Positions 43,169-47,776 of a stretch of DNA of 47,776 nt are shown here, in pieces; the first letter of the stretch is position 1; each line of letters begins with the position of its first letter. Source of the DNA: Paludibacteraceae bacterium (GTDB lineage: Bacteria; Bacteroidota; Bacteroidia; Bacteroidales; Paludibacteraceae); NCBI GenBank assembly GCA_017503075.1, contig JAFVTU010000013.1, positions 1 to 47,776 of the forward strand. Direction: 5' to 3'. Made by a program: the position numbers and the translations under genes. Below the pieces are notes generated by a model. It saw only the letters and a program-made list of their open reading frames with translations, searched no databases and was not told where the DNA came from.

Positions 43169-43882
43169 TTATTTAATGACTTCCTTTTTTAGTTTAGAGT
43201 TGCTATTTATGATTGCATCTTTTGCCATTCGTGCAACCATTTCTGCTCCTTCCTTGTTGAGTTGATATTCACCGTTTGTAAGTTGTTTGCTATTGAGTGT
43301 CACATAGTATGTACCAGCTTGCTCAACCGTCATACTATTGAGCCAATTGCGTGTGGCTTCCTCTAAGTCCAAGAGTGGTACTTGGTTGTATGTGGCAACA
43401 CGGCGGATGATATCGGGGTATATACCTAATCGATCCACTAGGGTGCTATCTTGGTAATATGGTTGAGCTAAAGGAGTGCAAAGAACAATGTTGATTTTAT
43501 TTTTTTTTGCGATACTAATAATCTTATTTAGACGACGTGCAAATGTTTCGCTGGAACTAAATTGCTCAGGAATGTCCTCGCGCAAATCGTTGGCTCCGAA
43601 TTGGAGGAAGATGTATGACTTTTTGGGCATATCCTCTATCTTTTCTATCATATTATCTTCGTCGAAGATCTTAGCACTTACACCTGTTCCAGCCATGTTG
43701 ACAACGTCAATACGATTATTAATGTACTGCTCCAAAGCAGTTCCCCATCCATAGGCCGATGTGCTGTCTGTATAATGTGCCATAGTGGCATCACCAATTA
43801 ACCATATGGTTTTAGGGGCAGCAACCATTAAAACAGTGGAGCAAAATATAGCACCAACTGTAAGAAGAATTAGTTTTTTCAT
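43169..43882 (-). CDS. SGNH/GDSL-hydrolase-like protein lacking the catalytic triad
   Basis: 237 residues with a signal peptide (MKKLILLTVGAIFCSTVLMVAA). The fold is that of rhamnogalacturonan-acetylesterase-like SGNH proteins: TIWLIGDATMAHYT, YGWGTALEQYI, NMAGTG, FLQFGANDLRED and LNKEGAEMVARM. The nucleophile Ser of the GDS motif is Ala (GDATMA). The Asp and His of the late D-x-x-H motif are replaced (NGEYQLN). Only the oxyanion Asn (GAND) remains. It is probably a binding or structural pseudo-enzyme, unless the family here uses other residues. It is the first gene behind the promoter at 43926-43956 and precedes GT2. Confidence 0.78.
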   Translation of the reverse strand: MKKLILLTVGAIFCSTVLMVAAPKTIWLIGDATMAHYTDSTSAYGWGTALEQYINNRIDVVNMAGTGVSAKIFDEDNMIEKIEDMPKKSYIFLQFGANDLREDIPEQFSSSETFARRLNKIISIAKKNKINIVLCTPLAQPYYQDSTLVDRLGIYPDIIRRVATYNQVPLLDLEEATRNWLNSMTVEQAGTYYVTLNSKQLTNGEYQLNKEGAEMVARMAKDAIINSNSKLKKEVIK

Positions 43883-43925
43883 ATGTTGTTTATGATTTTA
43901 ATTGGTTAGTACAAGTTTTATCGTG

Positions 43926-43956
43926 CAAAGTTACAGCTTTTTTTTTATATATGCAA
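43926..43956 (-). promoter_or_regulatory. promoter of the SGNH-GT2 transcript
   Basis: Reverse-strand TAACTTTG (43926-43933) with TTG at 43954-43956, spacing 20; divergent from aroC. Confidence 0.75.
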
Positions 43957-43965
43957 TTTTTTTTG

Positions 43966-43973
43966 TAATTTTG
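43966..43973 (+). promoter_or_regulatory. likely -7 box of aroC
   Basis: TAATTTTG 22 bp before the aroC ATG. The -33 position has TTT rather than TTG, so it is a weaker match. Confidence 0.5.
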
Positions 43974-43995
43974 CAGCCAATTAAGCGAATAAGCG

Positions 43996-44988
43996 ATGAA
44001 TAGATTAGGAAAAAGCTTTGTTTTTACCTCTTTTGGGGAGTCACACGGCAGGGCAATTGGCGGTGTGCTGGATGGTGTGCCTGCAGGTGTGCGTATTGAC
44101 ATGGATATGATTCGCGAGGCGTTGGACAGGAGGGCGGGAAGAGTGAAGGTTAAAGGTGAAAGGTTAGAGGTTAAAGGCACAGTATCACCTCGTGCGTTGC
44201 GCGAGGGAGATGAAGTAGAGTGGCTGAGCGGAGTGATGGATGGAGTGACATTGGGTACGCCAATCGCGTTTATTATTCGCAATAAAGATGCTCGTCCTGA
44301 AGACTACGAATGGCTGAAGCACTCCTATCGTATTGGGCATGCGGACCGCACCTACCAAGAGAAATATGGTATTCGTGATCACCGTGGCGGAGGCAGAGCT
44401 TCCGCTCGTGAGACTGCTTCGCGTGTAGTAGCAGGAAGTGTAGCACAGCAATTGCTGAAAGAGAAAGGCGTAGAGATACAAGCGAAGTTAGTACAAGTGG
44501 GCGAAGAGAAAAATCCAGAACGATTTGATGAGTATATTGCTGCTATTCAGCGTGATGGCGATAGCATAGGTGGAATAGTGGAATGTGTGATTACAGGTTT
44601 GCCTGTAGGAGTGGGCGAGCCGATTTTTGATAAGTTGCAAAGTCATTTGGCATTCGCAATGATGAGTATCAATGGTTGCAAAGGATTTGAGTATGGCTCT
44701 GGTTTTGAGGGCGTTGGTTTGAAAGGAAGTGATATGTATCTATCTGATAACCATACTCTTATTTCTGGCGGTATAGCAGGTGGTATATCCGATGGTACAC
44801 CCGTGGTATTCCGTTGTGTCTTCAAACCTACGGCTTCCAATCGCAAGACATTTGAGGCAATAAGGCGAGAAGGCGATGAGGCGAAAGGCAAGAGTATAGG
44901 TCGTCATGATGCCTGCATCGCCGTGCGAGCTGTGGCAGTGGTAGAAGCGATGGCAGCCCTCGTGCTACAAGATATCTTTTCTGTGTAG
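43996..44988 (+). CDS. aroC: chorismate synthase with repeat-encoded loops
   Basis: Last enzyme of the shikimate pathway, 330 residues (slightly short for the family). Motifs include the start NRLGKSFVFTSFGESHG, DHRGGGRASARETASRVVAG (quoted here to show the FMN/substrate site) and GGISDGTPVVFR. Two stretches are made of short tandem repeats: residues about 49-60 (RVKVKGERLEVKG, from heptamers) and about 287-297 (IRREGDEAKGK, from 8-mers). Both stretches look like surface loops. It stands alone on the plus strand. Confidence 0.95.
   Translation: MNRLGKSFVFTSFGESHGRAIGGVLDGVPAGVRIDMDMIREALDRRAGRVKVKGERLEVKGTVSPRALREGDEVEWLSGVMDGVTLGTPIAFIIRNKDARPEDYEWLKHSYRIGHADRTYQEKYGIRDHRGGGRASARETASRVVAGSVAQQLLKEKGVEIQAKLVQVGEEKNPERFDEYIAAIQRDGDSIGGIVECVITGLPVGVGEPIFDKLQSHLAFAMMSINGCKGFEYGSGFEGVGLKGSDMYLSDNHTLISGGIAGGISDGTPVVFRCVFKPTASNRKTFEAIRREGDEAKGKSIGRHDACIAVRAVAVVEAMAALVLQDIFSV
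44142..44176. repeat. GTTAAAG heptamer repeat inside aroC
   Basis: AGTGAAG, GTTAAAG, GTGAAAG, GTTAGAG, GTTAAAG in frame. Confidence 0.85.
44854..44885. repeat. AAGGCGAT 8-nt repeat inside aroC
   Basis: GAGGCAAT, AAGGCGAG, AAGGCGAT, GAGGCGAA in frame. Its core AGGCGATGAGGC also occurs in the aroA array at 38307-38344. Confidence 0.8.
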
Positions 44989-44994
44989 TTCCTA

Positions 44995-45492
44995 TTAATT
45001 TCTTTCTTGCACTTCGGCAATGGCGTTGAAAACGCTATTGTCTGCTATGCTGACCACAATAGGCATTTTGCTTTTGCGGGTGATGATGCAGACATCTTTA
45101 GGGTCGGTAATCAAAGACAAGTGTTTGCCACATTCTTGGCAAGTAAACAATCCAAGGTTGCCAAAGAAACCACCTGCTCCTGCAATACGGCTGGATTGGA
45201 TGCCATGTGGATAGTGCTCAATCTTCTCGATTTCATCGGCAGGAATGTTGATTTTCCAAGCAAGGAGGTGTATGTTGATCTCCTCTGTTGTTACCGTTAA
45301 TTTGCGGGGGATGAGCACCATACAACTGAGTAGGGCAATGGCAACAATTACGAAGGTGACCAATAGCATCACTTGCTTGGTTGTGTACCATTGATAAGCC
45401 ATATAACCCATTGTGGCGAGGATAATGATACTGGCAATAATGGTCACAGACTTGATAGCTGGACTCAATGGAAGGAAGATGGTTGTTTGCAT
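44995..45492 (-). CDS. membrane protein with bacterial PH-like domain
   Basis: 165 residues from the ATG at 45492 (an upstream in-frame Met lies ahead of the promoter). Two membrane segments (SVTIIASIIILATMGYMAYQ in part and MLLVTFVIVAIALLSCMV) are followed by a PH-like part: RKLTVTTEEINIHLLAWKINIPADEIEKIE (in part), AGGFFGNLGLF and the end VVSIADNSVFNAIAE. Such small PH proteins are widespread; their function is unknown. CQEC forms a Cys pair in the loop. It converges with aroC. Confidence 0.75.
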   Translation of the reverse strand: MQTTIFLPLSPAIKSVTIIASIIILATMGYMAYQWYTTKQVMLLVTFVIVAIALLSCMVLIPRKLTVTTEEINIHLLAWKINIPADEIEKIEHYPHGIQSSRIAGAGGFFGNLGLFTCQECGKHLSLITDPKDVCIITRKSKMPIVVSIADNSVFNAIAEVQERN

Positions 45493-45523
45493 AGTAGTAT
45501 AATTTTGTGTTAGAAAGATGCTG

Positions 45524-45555
45524 CAAAGATAGTGCTTTTTTTTTGAAATATGCAA
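45524..45555 (-). promoter_or_regulatory. promoter of the PH-like protein gene
   Basis: Reverse-strand TATCTTTG (45524-45531) with TTG at 45553-45555, spacing 21. Confidence 0.7.
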
Positions 45556-46040
45556 ACTTTTTGGATTGTATTCCGAAAATTCATTCGATTTTTTGGATTA
45601 TATTCCGAAATTTTGTTTAAAAATTCGGATTAGTACAATAAATAAGGAGTTTTGTGGGCTTTCGGTGGCTTTCAAATCACTCTCAAGTTGACTGCGGACT
45701 ACGTGACCATTTCGGGACCACTGTATCATATCTATGGGCTAGTTGTGTCTTATCTGTGGCTTTTAGGTTTCAAATATTTGTGCCTCTATATTATATTGTC
45801 TTGCCGTATCTTCGGCATTTTGGTGCTTTGGTGCCGAAGATTTGTAAATTTTGCCATAAAAAGGTGCTTAAAGCAAGCGGAAGGTGTTGATTACCAACGC
45901 CTCCCGCTTGGGTGATTTTTTTTGTTATTTTTTTTCTTCGTGCCGAAGGTTGTGGTGAAAGGTGAAAGTTACCTTTTCGTTTCAGGACCACCATAGCACA
46001 TCTATATGATATCTCCATCGGTGGCTATATAAAAACAATG
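45556..46040. other. gene-free stretch with a direct repeat and an orphan terminator
   Basis: TTTGGATTGTATTCCGAAA (45560-45579) recurs as TTTGGATTATATTCCGAAA (45592-45611). ORFs here (for example 45652-45915) show no protein-like features, and one runs into the terminator stem. A loose second repeat (GGGACCACTGTATCATATCTATG near 45714, quoted in part, and GGACCACCATAGCACATC near 45986) is also seen. Confidence 0.5.
45874..45923 (+). terminator. strong plus-strand terminator without an assigned gene
   Basis: CAAGCGG..AGG.GTTG pairs with CAAC.CCT..CCGCTTG (45874-45910), followed by GGGTGA and eight or nine T. The nearest annotated plus-strand gene, aroC, ends 890 bp away. Confidence 0.75.
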
Positions 46041-46072
46041 CTCCCCTTGTGCAACTTTCTGCACAAGGGGAG
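46030..46072 (-). terminator. terminator of the nuclease-like gene
   Basis: CTCCCCTTGTGCA / TGCACAAGGGGAG (46041-46072) is a perfect 12-13 bp stem. On the minus strand it is followed by CATTGTTTTTATA. Confidence 0.85.
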
Positions 46073-46102
46073 TGATGTCACAATGCTGGCATTCCAATAA
46101 AT

Positions 46103-46612
46103 CTATACTGTTTTAAATAGAAAAGTACATCCTAAACTTTCAATAATGGTCTCTATCTCTTTCATTGGTGCACCATATTCTTTCTCACGTCCTACCACTA
46201 ATACAATCAAATTATTGGTTGTGTACCTCCTTTTAGTATAATACACCACTTGTCCTATTAGACGTTCTACATGAGTGGCATTTAGCAATTGTTCAGCAAC
46301 TTTTAATTCTATACCGACCTGTCCGTTAAACAAATCAATATCACTTCTCATACCCCAATACCCACCGACACTGTACTCTGTCTTTACATTAACATTCCCA
46401 TAGACAGATTGTAGATATTTGAAGATACATTTTTGAATTTTTCCTTCTTTTGTCTCTCCAGCGTATTTGGGTTCACGAAGGATGGTAGTTGGAAATTCGA
46501 TTGTTTTTAAGGCATTCACAACATCTGTCAGACTAATGGTGTTGTGAATATCTATATCGTTACTTTTCCGTTGTGTCGCAGCGAATGAGAATATTTTGGA
46601 GATAACCTTCAT
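46103..46612 (-). CDS. PD-(D/E)XK nuclease-like protein of unknown function
   Basis: 169 residues, no signal peptide. The core KTEYSVGGYWGMRSDIDLFNGQVGIELK (quoted from separate pieces: GMRSDIDLF, then GIELK) gives the D-(x)n-E-x-K pattern of the PD-(D/E)XK fold, after a helix with IQKCIFKYLQ. A later LIGQVVYYTKRRY and LIVLVVGRE also fit this fold. It could be a small nuclease or a DNA-repair/defence accessory, but I do not know the family. It lies one base after a small secreted protein gene, in an AT-rich end near a transposase, and ends at a strong terminator. Confidence 0.65.
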   Translation of the reverse strand: MKVISKIFSFAATQRKSNDIDIHNTISLTDVVNALKTIEFPTTILREPKYAGETKEGKIQKCIFKYLQSVYGNVNVKTEYSVGGYWGMRSDIDLFNGQVGIELKVAEQLLNATHVERLIGQVVYYTKRRYTTNNLIVLVVGREKEYGAPMKEIETIIESLGCTFLFKTV

Positions 46613-46613
46613 A

Positions 46614-46994
46614 CTATTGCTTCTTTGAATATTTCGCTATACTCCCCTTAAAAGAAACCTCCCAAACCTCTCCAGTCATAGTATTCAGCACAAAGCAAGA
46701 TTCCACAGAAGACACATTCCCTTTCATCAACTGATAAATGCATTTTTGGTCTTGTTCTTTAATATCCGAGTTCATAGGATCTCTCATAGCAAGAGAAACT
46801 CCTTCTTTTGAGTATAACCAAATATTTCCAGTCCACTTATCAAATTTGATATTATACGCATGAGCTCCGTAAGATATTTGAAGCATTTCAAATCGATGAT
46901 TGTCCATTGTCGTTTTGTTATAATCATCTGCAAATGTATAACTTACGAATAAACTGCTAAGTAGCAAAGATAAACACATCAAATACTTTTTCAT
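46614..46994 (-). CDS. small exported protein with two TG-W motifs
   Basis: 126 residues with a signal peptide (LSLLLSSLFVSYTFADD). The mature part contains the related strands FDKWTGNIWLYSKEG and LNTMTGEVWEVSFKG, a (D/N)-x-x-TG-x-x-W repeat seen in many exported proteins. I do not recognise the family. It is directly followed by the nuclease-like gene, perhaps co-transcribed. No TAnnTTTG promoter was found upstream. Confidence 0.6.
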   Translation of the reverse strand: MKKYLMCLSLLLSSLFVSYTFADDYNKTTMDNHRFEMLQISYGAHAYNIKFDKWTGNIWLYSKEGVSLAMRDPMNSDIKEQDQKCIYQLMKGNVSSVESCFVLNTMTGEVWEVSFKGSIAKYSKKQ

Positions 46995-47295
46995 ACTGTC
47001 GTTATGGTTAAAAGTTCTACAATATAGTTTGGATAAATATGTCGGGCAACGGTATCGTTGCGGATTAACTATAAACTATGAGTGATGAGTGATTTTATGG
47101 GGTTAGTTATTTTATTTTCTAATAAACTTCACAATGCAATCAATACAAATGATTTTCCTGGGCTAGTTTGGCTTGCTGAAGCATTTGCACTTGCTTCAAG
47201 GCTTGTTCGCGCGTAGCAGCTGACAAGGTACGCCCCAATGAGCATCTCACCTGCGTAGTTCTTTTGACATGATTTTCTTTGCCATTTACAATTCC
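46995..47295. other. stretch without a convincing gene, behind a minus-strand promoter
   Basis: The promoter at 47301-47331 reads into this region on the minus strand. A 36-codon frame (GTG at 47250 to 47140) ends in a helical TREQALKQVQMLQQAKLAQ and could be real; other frames are short. A small RNA is the alternative. Confidence 0.3.
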
Positions 47296-47300
47296 GCTCG

Positions 47301-47331
47301 CAAAGATACGCTTTTTTTTTGAGATGTGCAA
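47301..47331 (-). promoter_or_regulatory. orphan minus-strand promoter
   Basis: Reverse-strand TATCTTTG (47301-47308) with TTG at 47329-47331, spacing 20. Confidence 0.7.
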
Positions 47332-47388
47332 GAAAAATCGTATTTTGGCGCGATTTTTCTGGTTTAGGGTGTAGAGGCGAGAAATGTA

Positions 47389-47493
47389 AGTCAACGGTTT
47401 CAGGAATGGAGTCAACCTTTTTAGGAAGGGAGACAACTTTTTCGGGAATCAAGTCAACCTTTTTAGGAAGGGAAACAATTTTTTTGGGGAAGC
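47389..47493. repeat. 21-bp minisatellite, five units
   Basis: Five 21-bp units in the phase AGTCAAC..TTT..GGAA.GG; units 2 and 4 are identical (47410-47430 and 47452-47472). The period is 3 x 7, so each frame reads a heptapeptide repeat: STFLGRE on the plus strand and IPEKV-like on the minus strand. No promoter or homologue supports a protein. Confidence 0.85.
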
Positions 47494-47546
47494 AATCTCA
47501 AGAAAAGTGCGGAGTTCTTAGCCGCAAGGGCACGATAACGCTTCGC

Positions 47547-47579
47547 TCTTCTCTCGGTCTTCTCTCGGTCGTCGGTCGG
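47547..47579. repeat. TCTTCTCTCGG 11-nt repeat
   Basis: Two perfect 11-nt units followed by TCGTCGG and TCGG, just outside the transposase gene. Confidence 0.7.
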
Positions 47580-47703
47580 TGGAATAGGGCAAGGTATAAG
47601 AGAAGCAAAAGAGATGGCAATCTTAATAAACAGCATGTCTTATACTGAAATAGGTTTACTCATAAAATGAACAAAAAGTATCAATTATTAAGATTCAAGT
47701 TTT

Positions 47704-47776
47704 ATGAAGCGAACAGTAAATTATTACTCTCAGTCATTCAAACAACAAGTTGTTGAAGACTATTTTGCATCAGGTA
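47704..47776 (+). mobile_element. start of an IS3-type transposase OrfA (cut by window edge)
   Basis: An ATG at 47704 opens MKRTVNYYSQSFKQQVVEDY and FASG, the first helix of the OrfA helix-turn-helix protein of IS3-like elements. The left end of the element should lie between 47600 and 47700, but I could not fix its inverted repeat; TGAAATAGGTTTACTC at 47646 is a candidate. Confidence 0.7.

Noticed and set aside
45652-45915. 87-codon plus-strand ORF in the gene-poor end
   Set aside because: Composition like random AT-rich DNA, no promoter, and the end lies inside a terminator stem.
47319-47648. 109-codon plus-strand ORF with STFLGRE repeats
   Set aside because: It is the translation of a 21-bp minisatellite; no promoter or recognisable start context.

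Overview
This window looks like a chromosomal segment of a Bacteroidales-type member of the Bacteroidota. The evidence is the many TAnnTTTG boxes with a TTG about 20 bp upstream (the Bacteroidota primary-sigma promoter), the BtuB/BtuG surface B12 system, and families typical of the phylum: DUF5686, DUF4465, DUF3467, the Porin_10-like porin, a receiver-less sigma-54 activator next to lptE and secG, and Bacteroidetes-type dipeptidyl peptidase III. No rRNA, tRNA or CRISPR array was seen. I cannot name the genus.

Layout. (1) 1-4.5 kb, minus strand: a porin-like protein, a ClpA/ClpC-type unfoldase and the start of thioredoxin, read from one promoter. (2) 4.9-6.1 kb: a flavodiiron protein. (3) 6.1-16.4 kb: a vitamin B12 acquisition locus. 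Two cobalamin riboswitches fire away from outer promoters into the locus. The plus-strand one leads to a DUF4465 secreted protein. The minus-strand one leads to btuB, btuG, another surface lipoprotein, btuF, btuC, btuD and a Cys-rich DUF2284 protein. A decayed second btuD copy lies outside the first riboswitch. (4) 16.6-18.4 kb: two genes of unknown function. (5) 18.7-25.9 kb: nrnA divergent from glgB-nagB-cysS-DUF5715, then an AraC-type regulator. (6) 26-31.6 kb, minus strand: rpmH, rbfA, a LolC/E-type permease, a small lipoprotein, xerD-like recombinase and a DUF5686 outer-membrane protein. (7) 31.8-34 kb: sigma-54 activator, lptE, secG. (8) 34-41.4 kb, minus strand: nucleoside phosphorylase, DPP III, aroA, a beta-lactamase-fold hydrolase, a short glycosyltransferase, trpB2-type synthase. 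(9) 41.6-45.5 kb: DUF3467, GT2, an SGNH pseudo-enzyme, aroC and a PH-like membrane protein. (10) 45.5-47.8 kb: a gene-poor accessory end with a PD-(D/E)XK-like protein, a small secreted protein, a 21-bp minisatellite and the start of an IS3-type transposase.

The most unusual layer is not a gene. The window is seeded with short tandem repeats of period 7 (also 8, 9, 10 and 21), both between genes and in frame inside housekeeping genes (aroA, aroC, glgB, nrnA, btuB, btuG). In aroA and btuB the repeats become small GC-rich palindromes joined by a constant 8-nt linker and encode extra loops in the enzyme or receptor. The same core (GGCTATTGG) builds the signal peptide of BtuG and the aroA inserts. 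Whether these are slippage products, a mobile palindromic element or a switching device is open.
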